64,000 nt of DNA from an uncultured Coriobacteriaceae bacterium (GTDB taxonomy: Bacteria; Actinomycetota; Coriobacteriia; Coriobacteriales; UMGS124), in assembly GCA_900539345.1 (NCBI GenBank), contig UQBS01000001.1, forward strand, positions 1-64,000, written 5' to 3'. The notes beneath the pieces were generated by a model. The model was not told the DNA's origin, made no database searches, and worked only from the letters and a program-made list of their open reading frames with translations. A program made the position numbers and the translations under genes. Position 1 is the stretch's first letter, and each line of letters opens with the position of its first letter. Of the stretch, positions 40,474-46,984 are shown piece after piece.

Positions 40474-40725
40474 TCACGCGATCACCGCGACCTCTCGGAA
40501 CTCGCAGCCGAGGCATGTGCCCACGACCCCGAGGACCTCGCGGGCGGCCCGCTCGTCGCCCTCGAACCAGACCACCCTGGTCTTCCCGGTGACGTCCTTC
40601 ACCTCGCAGCACCAGCTGCCCGGGCCCAAGCCGCTCACCCAGGCCCTGAAGCCGCCGTTGGTGCAGCTGAACTCGTAGCGCAGGTCCGTGTCCGCAACGC
40701 CGTGCGGGCGCAACGCCGCCCCCAT
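40474..40725 (-). CDS. Hypothetical phage protein
   Basis: An 83-residue protein with mixed beta content ('WVSGLGPGSWCCEVKDVTGK', 'RVVWFEGDERAAREVLGVVG'). GAGGTG precedes ATG 40725. No family recognised; part of the early minus-strand run. Confidence 0.6.
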   Translation of the reverse strand: MGAALRPHGVADTDLRYEFSCTNGGFRAWVSGLGPGSWCCEVKDVTGKTRVVWFEGDERAAREVLGVVGTCLGCEFREVAVIA

Positions 40726-40726
40726 G

Positions 40727-40897
40727 TCAGCACCTCGCGGGGGCGGGCGCCTTCGGCCGCTCCGCCGCCCTGGACTCGCGCCACGCCATGAAAATCGGCC
40801 ACAACGCGTTCGCCATCACGGTCGCCCTCACGCTCTCGGGCGGTATGCGCGGTGCCTCTCCGCGATGCCGCGCAGGCGCCTCGACTGTCTCGTCCAT
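40727..40897 (-). CDS. Hypothetical small phage protein
   Basis: A 56-residue protein; ATG 40897 follows GAGGAGG. A short hydrophobic segment ('VMANALWPIFMAW') lies in the centre. It abuts genes on both sides, supporting it as real. Function unknown. Confidence 0.5.
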   Translation of the reverse strand: MDETVEAPARHRGEAPRIPPESVRATVMANALWPIFMAWRESRAAERPKAPAPARC

Positions 40898-40899
40898 CG

Positions 40900-41109
40900 C
40901 TACCTCCTCGTCAGCAGCCATGCCGGCAGGCCCACGAAGGCGCCCGCCGCGAGCGCAAGCCCCAGCGCGTCGAAGAGCGCCGGGCACGCCTCGTCGAGCA
41001 CCTGCGGCAGCACCACGCCGCCGACCACGAAAACCACGGCGGCGAGCGCGCCCGCGAGGGCCTCCGCCCACTCCCGGAACTCGTCAAACCATGCTGTGCT
41101 AGAATCCAT
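40900..41109 (-). CDS. Small two-span membrane protein
   Basis: A 69-residue protein with two hydrophobic helices ('AGALAAVVFVVGGVVLPQVL' and 'LGLALAAGAFVGLPAWLL') and a basic end 'LTRR'. It starts 2 bases upstream of the next gene. Size and topology are holin- or exclusion-like, but the early location argues against lysis; function unknown. Confidence 0.55.
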   Translation of the reverse strand: MDSSTAWFDEFREWAEALAGALAAVVFVVGGVVLPQVLDEACPALFDALGLALAAGAFVGLPAWLLTRR

Positions 41110-41176
41110 CCCGTCATCTTCCCTTCGATGGTGACCATGGCCCCGGCGAGCTGCTATCTCGCGCGGGGCCGCTCTT

Positions 41177-41371
41177 TTACGGCTCGAACAAATCCCTCGG
41201 GTCGCACACCAGGGCGTCAGCGACGCGGCAGAGCTTGCCCACCGTGAGGCCGGCCATGCCCTTGTCGGTGCACCACTTCCCCACCGCCTGCGGGCGCACG
41301 CCCACGTCATCCGCCAGCTCGCGCTTCTTCACGCGCCTTTCCGCCAGCATGTCCTCCAACCTCGACTTCAT
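41177..41371 (-). CDS. 64-residue XRE/Cro-like regulator, paralogue 2
   Basis: Same size and plan as the genes at 40084 and 41854: 'KKRELADDVGVRPQAVGKWC' helix-turn-helix and 'GKLCRVADALVCDPRDLFEP' ending. GGAGG precedes ATG 41371; an in-frame ATG at 41398 is possible. Confidence 0.85.
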   Translation of the reverse strand: MKSRLEDMLAERRVKKRELADDVGVRPQAVGKWCTDKGMAGLTVGKLCRVADALVCDPRDLFEP

Positions 41372-41500
41372 CGCACAACCTCCGTTCTCGTTGTTCATCT
41401 GTCCGCCCCGTGCGTAGACTCCCGTTTATCCGCCGAAAACAGGCGGTGCCCGGCGCGTGCCGGCGCCGGGCGGCCTATTCCCGAGGAGATTGGAGACTCC

Positions 41501-41667
41501 ATGGCCAAGAACATCCACAAGCCCGGAGAGGACAACCAGACCCCGGAAGGTGGGTCGAGGTGGGGCCTCGTGGCGGGGAGGTCAGCAACCCCCGCGTCGT
41601 GCACATCGGTCAGGGGGACAGGCTCCCCTCGACCCAGCAACCCGGCAGGGGATGGGTCAGGAAATAG
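41501..41667 (+). pseudogene. YjzC-like small protein, frameshifted
   Basis: The frame starting at ATG 41501 gives 'MAKNIHKPGEDNQTP', and the next frame gives 'GRWVEVGPRGGEVSNPR', 'VVHIGQGDRLPSTQQPGRGW' up to a stop at 41667. Together they match the roughly 55-residue YjzC family. One base is missing at the CCCC run at 41541-41544; adding one C restores a continuous 55-residue protein. It is the only plus-strand gene within this minus-strand block. Either a base error or a recent inactivation. Confidence 0.65.
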
Positions 41668-41830
41668 CGCCGTCGGAGGGCCCCGAGAGGGGCCTTCCCT
41701 CTATACGCATCCTCTTGCGAGACAGGCACCACGAGCGGTTGAAAAGCTCGAGCTGGATCCAAGACTCGACCCAGAGCACACCGTCCTCCTCGTACTTCGT
41801 CATGTAGTGCCGCAGCGGCGATGGCCACAT
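41657..41830 (-). CDS. Hypothetical small phage protein
   Basis: A 57-residue protein: 'YEEDGVLWVESWIQLELFNR' followed by a basic 'LSRKRMRIEGR' stretch. GGAGGTGG precedes ATG 41830 at good spacing, supporting translation. It overlaps the end of the YjzC-like frame tail to tail. No function known. Confidence 0.6.
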   Translation of the reverse strand: MWPSPLRHYMTKYEEDGVLWVESWIQLELFNRSWCLSRKRMRIEGRPLSGPSDGAIS

Positions 41831-41853
41831 GCGACCACCTCCCTCCCTGAGCC

Positions 41854-42048
41854 TCACGGTTCGAACAGATCTCTCGGGTCGCACCCCAGCGCCTGCGCCA
41901 CGCGGCAGAGCTTGCCCACCGTGAGGCCGGCCATGCCCTTGTCGGTGCTCCACACGTGCACGGCCTGCCTGTGCACGCAGAGCTCCCGCGCCAGGGCGGT
42001 CTTCGTCACCCGCTTCTCAGCGAGCACGACGTTCAACCTCGACCTCAT
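41854..42048 (-). CDS. 64-residue XRE/Cro-like regulator, paralogue 3
   Basis: 'TKTALARELCVHRQAVHVWS' helix-turn-helix and 'GKLCRVAQALGCDPRDLFEP' ending, nearly the same as paralogue 2 over the last 30 residues. Its start overlaps the upstream gene by 32 bases. The three copies are most simply explained by duplication. Confidence 0.85.
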   Translation of the reverse strand: MRSRLNVVLAEKRVTKTALARELCVHRQAVHVWSTDKGMAGLTVGKLCRVAQALGCDPRDLFEP

Positions 42049-42358
42049 CGCCGTCCTTCGCCCCCTTCGACATCTCCCATAGGCGGCCGGCGCTCTCCAT
42101 CTCGAGGCGCTCCTCGCGCCTGGCCTGGTCCCTGACCCTCTCTGCGCGCTCGCCGAGCCGCGCCGACACGGTCAAAAGCGACTGGTGGCACCAGCGGAGC
42201 ACGGAGCCGAACTGGTCCACCTCCAAGTAGTGCATCCTGTCCGCCGCGCTTTGGATGCACCCGGCCGCGTCCCTCAGGTACCCGGCGGCCTCCTCAAGCT
42301 CCTCGGCGCCCATCGGCGCCGACATGCGCCTGTAGCACGGCGCTCCCTCGTCACTCAT
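42017..42358 (-). CDS. Hypothetical helical phage protein
   Basis: A 113-residue protein predicted to be mostly helical ('LEEAAGYLRDAAGCIQSAAD', 'RLGERAERVRDQARREERLE'). ATG 42358 overlaps the upstream gene by eight bases. No family recognised. Confidence 0.6.
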   Translation of the reverse strand: MSDEGAPCYRRMSAPMGAEELEEAAGYLRDAAGCIQSAADRMHYLEVDQFGSVLRWCHQSLLTVSARLGERAERVRDQARREERLEMESAGRLWEMSKGAKDGDEVEVERRAR

Positions 42359-42851
42359 CGCCGTCCTCCATCCCATCCGACATCCACCGCATGAGCCGGG
42401 CGGCCATGAGGAGCTTGTCGGCGAGCATCGCCAGGTCCTCGGCGTACCTGACCGCCTGCAGGCCGCGCAGGTCGTTGACCGCGCGCACGACGTCGACGGC
42501 GGCGCCTTCCAGCGTGCGGCACGGGCCCTCGACATCGCCCGCACCCATGGGCCTGAGGTCCCGATGGCCGACGACGCGCAGGCAGACCATGGTGCCGTCG
42601 ACGACCTGCGCGGGCCCCTTGCGCATGAGCCTCCGTGCGTCCTCGACGATGTACTCGCCCCTGAGGTCGAGCACGACGGCAAGCTGCTCGAGCACCTTGG
42701 GGTCCACGAGGCGGCCGTCCGACATCGCAGCGATCTCGCGCAGGCGGCCTGCGACGAAGCCGAGCTCCTCGACGCGGCCGCGCTTGCCCGTCGTGAGCGG
42801 GCTGGCCATACCTCCCAGCTCGCTGAGCGGGCTTCCAGGTTCGCTAATCAT
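42351..42851 (-). CDS. Hypothetical helical phage protein
   Basis: A 166-residue protein of long helices ('GFVAGRLREIAAMSDGRLVD', 'LADKLLMAARLMRWMSDGME'). ATG 42851 overlaps the upstream stop (ATGA), fixing the start. It resembles its neighbour in composition; function unknown. Confidence 0.62.
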   Translation of the reverse strand: MISEPGSPLSELGGMASPLTTGKRGRVEELGFVAGRLREIAAMSDGRLVDPKVLEQLAVVLDLRGEYIVEDARRLMRKGPAQVVDGTMVCLRVVGHRDLRPMGAGDVEGPCRTLEGAAVDVVRAVNDLRGLQAVRYAEDLAMLADKLLMAARLMRWMSDGMEDGDE

Positions 42852-43165
42852 CCCGACCGCCCCCATCCTTGTGCATGCACTGCCAGAACAGCGCGGCCCT
42901 GCCTTCGCCATACCTTCACCTCGTCCTCGGTGTCGCCGCCGTGGGCGCACCGGTAGCGGATGGCCTTGGCGACCTGCTCGCTGGCGTGGTCGGGGTCGTC
43001 CCCGCAGACCTGCGGGAAGCCGGTTACCTCCATGCAGTCGCCGACCCCCGCGCCGGACAGGAACTCGTCCACCGCCTCGGTGGCGAACCTCTCCAGCTCG
43101 AGTGACGCGCCCCTGCGCCCCGGCAGCTCCCATCGCTCGATTTTGGTCGGCACCCGTCCTCCCAT
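42848..43165 (-). CDS. Hypothetical phage protein, first gene of the early transcript
   Basis: A 105-residue protein ('LELERFATEAVDEFLSGAGV', 'EQVAKAIRYRCAHGGDTEDE'). It is the first minus-strand gene after the operator region at 43166-43264, so it would be the first product of the early lytic transcript. A GGGAGGAC-like site precedes ATG 43165. No recognised domain. Confidence 0.6.
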   Translation of the reverse strand: MGGRVPTKIERWELPGRRGASLELERFATEAVDEFLSGAGVGDCMEVTGFPQVCGDDPDHASEQVAKAIRYRCAHGGDTEDEVKVWRRQGRAVLAVHAQGWGRSG

Positions 43166-43264
43166 CTCTTATAACGCGCAATTCTTTCGCGTGCAGTTAG
43201 CGCGTAACCACGCCTGCATACTAACGTACGATTTGCGCGTAGTCAACGATTGGATTGGACTGGG
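43166..43264. promoter_or_regulatory. Divergent early/repressor operator region
   Basis: Between divergent genes, an AT-rich stretch holds several related CGCG-centred motifs: ATAACGCGCAA (43171-43181), TTTCGCGTGC (43185-43194), GTTAGCGCGTAAC (43196-43208) and TTTGCGCGTAG (43232-43242). They fit multiple sites for the adjacent repressor, whose occupancy would decide lysis or lysogeny. Confidence 0.55.
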
Positions 43265-43486
43265 ATGGACTTCGGCAAGAGGCTTCGCGCCGTTCGCATG
43301 AACCGCGGGCTCACCCAACAGCAGACCGCCGACACTGCCGGCGTCTCGCTGCGCGTCTACCAGAACTACGAGCAGGGGACGCGCAGGCCGACTTTCGAGT
43401 GCCTTGCCCTGCTGTGCAGGCTCTTCAACGTCAGCTCTGATTATCTCCTTGGGCTTTCTGACGAAGAACGCGCTGGTGGACGCTGA
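43265..43486 (+). CDS. XRE-family phage repressor
   Basis: A 73-residue HTH protein: 'FGKRLRAVRMNRGLTQQQTA', 'TAGVSLRVYQNYEQGTRRPT' (DNA-binding helices), 'LLCRLFNVSSDYLLGLSDE'. This is the classic plan of small CI-like repressors without a peptidase domain. It faces away from the early lytic genes across the operator region. ATG 43265 is chosen; an in-frame start at 43250 is possible. It overlaps tail to tail with the regulator below. Confidence 0.82.
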   Translation: MDFGKRLRAVRMNRGLTQQQTADTAGVSLRVYQNYEQGTRRPTFECLALLCRLFNVSSDYLLGLSDEERAGGR

Positions 43487-43640
43487 ACATGTCCTCCAGT
43501 GAGTCCCAGATTTCGAAGTCGCCGGTGCGCTCGCCGGCCTCGATGTTCTGGTAGTACCGCAGGCTTATCCCCAGCCTGTCCGCCACCGCCTGCTGGGTCA
43601 TGCCGGCCTTCGCGCGGGCCGTCTTCAGGTTGTCGCGCAT
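43431..43640 (-). CDS. XRE-family HTH regulator
   Basis: A 69-residue protein: 'LKTARAKAGMTQQAVADRLG' and 'ISLRYYQNIEAGERTGDFEI'. It runs opposite to the repressor gene and overlaps its last 56 bases, so the two transcripts collide. GGGGGTG precedes ATG 43640. It may antagonise the repressor. Confidence 0.78.
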   Translation of the reverse strand: MRDNLKTARAKAGMTQQAVADRLGISLRYYQNIEAGERTGDFEIWDSLEDMFSVHQRVLRQKAQGDNQS

Positions 43641-43672
43641 AGCGTCACCCCCTCTCGATTGGAGTTGCTGAC

Positions 43673-44161
43673 ATGACATCGCCAGACGCCGACAAGGTCG
43701 CCCGCAGCATCGACCGGCTTGCCGACAAGGTCGCGAGCCTCGACCGCAGCCAGAGGACGCAGGTCAGAAGGCCAGGCGTCCCCGACATATCGCGAACGCT
43801 CACCGACGAGGAGGCCGACGAGCTTCGCCTGCTCATCGACGCTGGCGGCTCCATCGGCGAGCGCTGCGACTCGCGCTCCACGCTGCCCGACGGCTCACCA
43901 GACGAGACGCTCAGGGGCATGTGGCTAGAGCTTGCCGACATGGGCCTGCTCGTCGCACTCGAGATGGCCGACGGCTCCGTCCGCGTCTGGTCGGTGACCA
44001 CGCGCGGGCACTGGGCCGCCAAAAAGCTCGAGTCGGAGCGCAAGCGCGCCGCGGACGAGCAGAAGAGGCGAGACCGCCACGACTTCCGCGTGGAACTGGT
44101 CGGCGCGACCTCTGGCCTTCTTGGTGTCGTTCTCGGCTACGTGCTTGCCAGGTTCTTCTAG
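43673..44161 (+). CDS. Membrane-anchored hypothetical phage protein
   Basis: A 162-residue protein: coiled N-terminus ('VARSIDRLADKVASLDRSQR'), a central winged-helix-like region ('LLIDAGGSIGERCDSRSTLP', 'WLELADMGLLVALEMADGSV', 'VTTRGHWAAKKLE') and a single C-terminal membrane helix ('GLLGVVLGYVLARFF'). TGGAG precedes ATG 43673. Expressed with lysogeny genes; a role in superinfection exclusion is only a guess. Confidence 0.65.
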   Translation: MTSPDADKVARSIDRLADKVASLDRSQRTQVRRPGVPDISRTLTDEEADELRLLIDAGGSIGERCDSRSTLPDGSPDETLRGMWLELADMGLLVALEMADGSVRVWSVTTRGHWAAKKLESERKRAADEQKRRDRHDFRVELVGATSGLLGVVLGYVLARFF

Positions 44162-44259
44162 CCGAGCAGCTTCGCGATGATGACGCCGAGCGTGAATCCG
44201 GCCAGCGAAAACAGCGCGCCGAGATAGGCGAGCTTGTGCGTGTGGTCAGGCTCCTTCAT
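44158..44259 (-). CDS. Small single-span membrane peptide
   Basis: A 33-residue protein with one hydrophobic helix ('LAYLGALFSLAGFTLGVIIA'). AGGAGGTG lies directly before ATG 44259. The tRNA-like sequence just upstream supplies its leader. Function unknown. Confidence 0.55.
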   Translation of the reverse strand: MKEPDHTHKLAYLGALFSLAGFTLGVIIAKLLG

Positions 44260-44267
44260 GGTGCCAC

Positions 44268-44356
44268 CTCCTCTCCGGCAGGACTCGAACCTGCGCCCCG
44301 TCGCGGGGCGTCTCCCCTTTCCGGCCAGGGGTGTCGGCCATGTCACCGCGCCACCT
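44268..44356 (-). other. tRNA-like element with long variable arm
   Basis: On the minus strand the order is a D-arm-like GTG..CAC loop, an anticodon-arm-like CCCCT / AGGGG stem with an eight-base loop, a long variable stem GGGGC/GCCCC (44295-44309) and a perfect T-arm GCAGGTTCGAGTCCTGC (44278-44294). The acceptor stem does not pair and U33 is missing, so it is not a normal tRNA. It could be a decayed serine- or leucine-type tRNA carried by the phage, or a structured leader of the small membrane gene. Confidence 0.5.
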
Positions 44357-44440
44357 CGCGACGCGGGATTTCAAGGTGCGGTAGTGCACGTCACTCGCGG
44401 GGAAGCCCCAGTTCCCTCGTGTGCATGGCTGGCCGCCTCC

Positions 44441-44791
44441 TTAGACTGCCGGGGCGAGAAGGGGGGCGACAGCGTGCTGGGCGGCACCGGCGAAGCGGTC
44501 GACCTCGGCGTAGGGGGATGCGGCGGCAGACTGGGCGGTGCCGGAGGCCGTGCGCGGATCGCGTCGGGACGGAGCGTCCAGGGAGATGCCGCACAGGTCG
44601 TTCGGCGTGCAGCCGAGGGCCTGCGCCAGGCGGAACGCGGTCTTGAACTGCGGCAGCATCGCGCCGCTCATGTACTTGCGAACGGCGTCGACGGAGCAGC
44701 CCGTCTCACGCGCCAGGCGCTCGGCTCCCATGCCAGAGAGGTCCATGTAGGCCTTCAGGCGACTCGGGAAAATCTCTTCCAAATCCGACAT
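44441..44791 (-). CDS. XRE-family HTH regulator
   Basis: A 116-residue protein: 'FPSRLKAYMDLSGMGAERLA', 'ETGCSVDAVRKYMSGAMLPQ' (helix-turn-helix) and 'ALGCTPNDLCGISLDAPS', then an Ala-rich tail. The 'LGCTPNDLCG' element is shared with the divergent regulator at 44941. AGGAGGAAG precedes ATG 44791. The two genes face away from each other across a common operator region. Confidence 0.82.
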   Translation of the reverse strand: MSDLEEIFPSRLKAYMDLSGMGAERLARETGCSVDAVRKYMSGAMLPQFKTAFRLAQALGCTPNDLCGISLDAPSRRDPRTASGTAQSAAASPYAEVDRFAGAAQHAVAPLLAPAV

Positions 44792-44811
44792 TGGTACTTC
44801 CTCCTAATAAT

Positions 44812-44864
44812 AAGTCCGTAAACCGTACTTCTGACTCTGCAGAATAGATACGCTTTACGAACTT
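44812..44864. promoter_or_regulatory. Operator repeats between divergent regulators
   Basis: AAGTCCGTAAA (44812-44822) and TTTACGAACTT (44854-44864) are inverted, near-identical half-sites between the two divergent XRE genes. They are likely bound by one or both products. Confidence 0.5.
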
Positions 44865-44940
44865 GTCAATACTTTTCTGCCAATTAAGTTGATTCATATA
44901 CACGTTTTTGGTAGATTTCTCGCCATAGGAGGTGAAGCCT

Positions 44941-45339
44941 ATGGACAAGGAGTACACCTTGCGCCTGAGAGAGATTCGAAAAGCGAAACAACTCACTCAA
45001 GACGACTTGGCTTCAAAGATTGGAACGACCAAACGAATTGTTGGCAGTTGGGAGAGGGAGGAAGCGGCCATGTCCCTCTCCGACGCCGTGGACTGCGCGA
45101 AGGCGCTGGGCTGCACGCCGAACGACCTGTGCGGGTGGGACGAGGGCGGGGACGCCCCCGCGCCCGAGGTCGCGTGCCGCCCCGACGACCCCCTCAAGCG
45201 GCAAGTCGTGGACGCCTACGACTCCATGACGCAGGCGGGCCGGGAGTCCCTCGCCGGCGTGGCCAAGGGCCTGAGCGCCCTCCCCGAGAACCGCCCGGGG
45301 GACGCACGTGATCGCGTTTCGGCCAAGGACGTCGCGTAG
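44941..45339 (+). CDS. XRE-family HTH regulator
   Basis: A 132-residue protein: 'LREIRKAKQLTQDDLASKIG', 'TTKRIVGSWEREEAAMS', 'ALGCTPNDLCGWDEG', then 'KRQVVDAYDSMTQAGRESLA' which matches the C-terminal half of the regulator at 14807-15154. GGAGG precedes ATG 44941. It may be the second repressor of this phage or the controller of the downstream cargo genes. Confidence 0.84.
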   Translation: MDKEYTLRLREIRKAKQLTQDDLASKIGTTKRIVGSWEREEAAMSLSDAVDCAKALGCTPNDLCGWDEGGDAPAPEVACRPDDPLKRQVVDAYDSMTQAGRESLAGVAKGLSALPENRPGDARDRVSAKDVA

Positions 45340-45401
45340 CCGCTGACGTGCGGACGGAAAATCGGCGGGCGGGGCTTCCGTGACGGTTTGGTGCGTTGCA
45401 T

Positions 45402-45426
45402 ACAATTTATCGTTACGCTAAATTGT
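45402..45426 (+). promoter_or_regulatory. Operator/promoter of the MqsRA-SecB module
   Basis: ACAATTTA and TAAATTGT are perfect 8-base inverted repeats separated by nine bases, ten bases before the mqsR start and overlapping the probable promoter. It is the expected place for MqsA autoregulation. Confidence 0.65.
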
Positions 45427-45436
45427 AAGGAGCAAA

Positions 45437-45781
45437 ATGGGATTGAATCATGAGAGGAGCCATCCGACACACTCGCTCGACGAGGCGCGACGCCTAGCTC
45501 ATGAAGGCAAGCTGACCGTCAACAGGCGGGCGCGGGACTTCATACGGAACCGCCACGGGCGCAACGACAGCGCCTGCTTCGTCGCCGGCCTGCTCGACGC
45601 CATCGACCCGCAGGACTTTTACAAGTCGGTCGAGCTCGATGTCATGCCGGGTTGCTGGGGCGACGTGTACCGTGGCGTCGAGTACGAGGGCGAGGAATGG
45701 TACGTGAAGTTCACCGTCAGGGAGGACGGCACGGCATCGCTGTGCGTCCTGTCGGCGAACTGGGAAGGCTACCTACATTAG
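45437..45781 (+). CDS. mqsR: MqsR-family toxin
   Basis: A 114-residue RelE-fold mRNA interferase of the MqsR type: 'THSLDEARRLAHEGKLTVNR' (N-terminal helix), 'DSACFVAGLLDAIDPQDFYK', 'WGDVYRGVEYEGEEWYVKFT' and 'ASLCVLSANWEGY'. The 'DFYKS' and 'DVYR' motifs are family signatures. It would cleave mRNA and stop growth when not bound by MqsA. AAGGAG precedes ATG 45437. It is the first gene of a three-gene operon with antitoxin and chaperone. Confidence 0.88.
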   Translation: MGLNHERSHPTHSLDEARRLAHEGKLTVNRRARDFIRNRHGRNDSACFVAGLLDAIDPQDFYKSVELDVMPGCWGDVYRGVEYEGEEWYVKFTVREDGTASLCVLSANWEGYLH

Positions 45782-45790
45782 GAGGACACG

Positions 45791-46300
45791 ATGAGGTGCT
45801 TGGAATGCGGCGCCGAGATGAGGCACACCGCCGAGGCCATGACGGAGGCGTACCGGGGCGAGGAGTTCACGGTCGATGGAATCGACCGGTGGGTCTGCGA
45901 CGCCTGCGGCAACGACGAGATGCAGGTCTCCGAGGCCGAAAGGCTCTCCCGCGCCCTGGCGCGCGAGTACGCCCGTGCCCACGGCCTTCTCGCGCCGGAC
46001 GAGGTGAAGGAGCTGCGCAAGTCGCTCGGCCTCACCCAAAGGGAGTTCGAGAGGCTGCTGGGCGTGTCCTCGCCGACCGCCAGCCGCTGGGAGACCGGGG
46101 CCATGCAGCAGTCCATGACCGCGAACAGGCTGATGGCGCTGCTCAGGGACTGCCCCGAGGCAGCCGAGCAGCTCATGGAGATGGCCGAGATTCACAAGGC
46201 CCCCGTCGCGGTACCCCTGGGGGTCACGGCCGCAGTCGGCTCCTCGGCGTTCGGCGGCGTATCGGGCTCGAAGTTTTCAGTTGTGGTCGGAAGGGCGTGA
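45791..46300 (+). CDS. mqsA: MqsA-family antitoxin with C-terminal extension
   Basis: A 169-residue antitoxin. The N-terminal zinc domain has cysteine pairs at 3/6 and 36/39 ('CLECG', 'CDACG'). The C-terminal HTH is 'DEVKELRKSLGLTQREFERL' with 'VSSPTASRWETGAM'. Escherichia coli MqsA ends soon after its HTH at about 131 residues; here about 35 extra residues ('VPLGVTAAVGSSAFGG', 'SKFSVVVGRA') follow. This is where chaperone-addiction sequences sit in TAC antitoxins. It starts nine bases after mqsR. Confidence 0.88.
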   Translation: MRCLECGAEMRHTAEAMTEAYRGEEFTVDGIDRWVCDACGNDEMQVSEAERLSRALAREYARAHGLLAPDEVKELRKSLGLTQREFERLLGVSSPTASRWETGAMQQSMTANRLMALLRDCPEAAEQLMEMAEIHKAPVAVPLGVTAAVGSSAFGGVSGSKFSVVVGRA

Positions 46301-46755
46301 TGGTCGTGCCAGGCTATATCTCGAATGCGCGAGTGGAGTCCGTGAGGCTCGCGGAATGCTCCGTGTGGACGAACCCCGACGGTCCCGGCGTGTCGATGTC
46401 GGCCGAGGCGAACGTCGAGATGGGGCAGCTCTCCCAGCTTCCCGCCGACTCCGACGGCTGGCTGACCTACGCGGCGTCGGTCGGGATAACGGTGCAGCTC
46501 GTCGACGAGGAAGGCTCGATGCCGAGGGCGAGGGCGGCCGTGAAGCTCGTCGGCGTCGTGTCCGTGCCCGCAGGCGAAGCCGACCCCGCGCACGCAGCCA
46601 AGGTGGCCGCCGCCGCGTCGATGTACCCGCAGGCGCAGGCCTACGTGTCGATGCTCTCCTCAATTGCCCAGGTCGGCACGATGCCGACGCCCGTCATAGA
46701 CCCAGAGGGGCTCGTCTCCGCCGTCGACGCGCTCGTTGCCGCCAACGGGCAGTAG
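46300..46755 (+). CDS. SecB-like chaperone of a TAC module
   Basis: A 151-residue protein with the SecB fold pattern: N-terminal strands ('ISNARVESVRLAECSV', 'VSMSAEANVEMGQL', 'YAASVGITVQLVDEEG', 'ARAAVKLVGVVSVP') then helices with 'MYPQAQAYVSMLSSIAQ' and 'TMPTPVIDPEGLVSAV', equivalent to the SecB C-terminal 'YP.AR..I..L' and 'PP' region. Its ATG overlaps the antitoxin stop (TGATG). In TAC systems such a chaperone holds the antitoxin's C-terminal tail and protects it from proteolysis. Confidence 0.78.
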   Translation: MVVPGYISNARVESVRLAECSVWTNPDGPGVSMSAEANVEMGQLSQLPADSDGWLTYAASVGITVQLVDEEGSMPRARAAVKLVGVVSVPAGEADPAHAAKVAAAASMYPQAQAYVSMLSSIAQVGTMPTPVIDPEGLVSAVDALVAANGQ

Positions 46756-46779
46756 GCGTGCCTCCTTCGCGGGGCTGGC

Positions 46780-46806
46780 TTGACGGCGCGGCGAGTGCGG
46801 TATAGT
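46780..46806 (+). promoter_or_regulatory. Candidate promoter
   Basis: TTGACG (46780-46785) and TATAGT (46801-46806), 15 bases apart, a little close for the consensus spacing. It faces the two-hairpin segment and the unknown membrane gene. Confidence 0.5.
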
Positions 46807-46812
46807 TTTTGG

Positions 46813-46881
46813 CAGTGACACGGCAGGGGGTCTCCATGGAGCCCTGCCCAGGGCGGCTGCCTCCGGGTGGTCGCCCTTTTT
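46813..46881 (+). ncRNA. Candidate small RNA or attenuator leader
   Basis: Starting a few bases after the TATAGT box, one stem (GGCAGGG / CCCTGCC, 46822-46848) is followed at once by a second (AGGGCG / CGCCCT, 46850-46877) that ends in TTTTT (46877-46881). The result is a compact roughly 70-base transcript with its own promoter and terminator, or a terminator-attenuated leader for the gene at 46985. Confidence 0.45.
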
Positions 46882-46924
46882 CGTTTGGAGCCAGTAACGC
46901 AGCACTGAAAGGCCTGCTGGGAAT

Positions 46925-46948
46925 CATTTTACCGACCTCGGCAAAATG
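46925..46948 (+). repeat. Imperfect 24-base palindrome, left copy
   Basis: Reads CATTTT, AC, CGACCTC, GGC, AAAATG. The reverse complement of 48000-48023 has the same CATTTT..CGACCTC...AAAATG frame, so the two copies are inverted and bracket the gene at 46985-47971. Confidence 0.65.
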
Positions 46949-46984
46949 ACCGTCGCGCCCTACAATCGCGCCGAGGAGGCGCGC

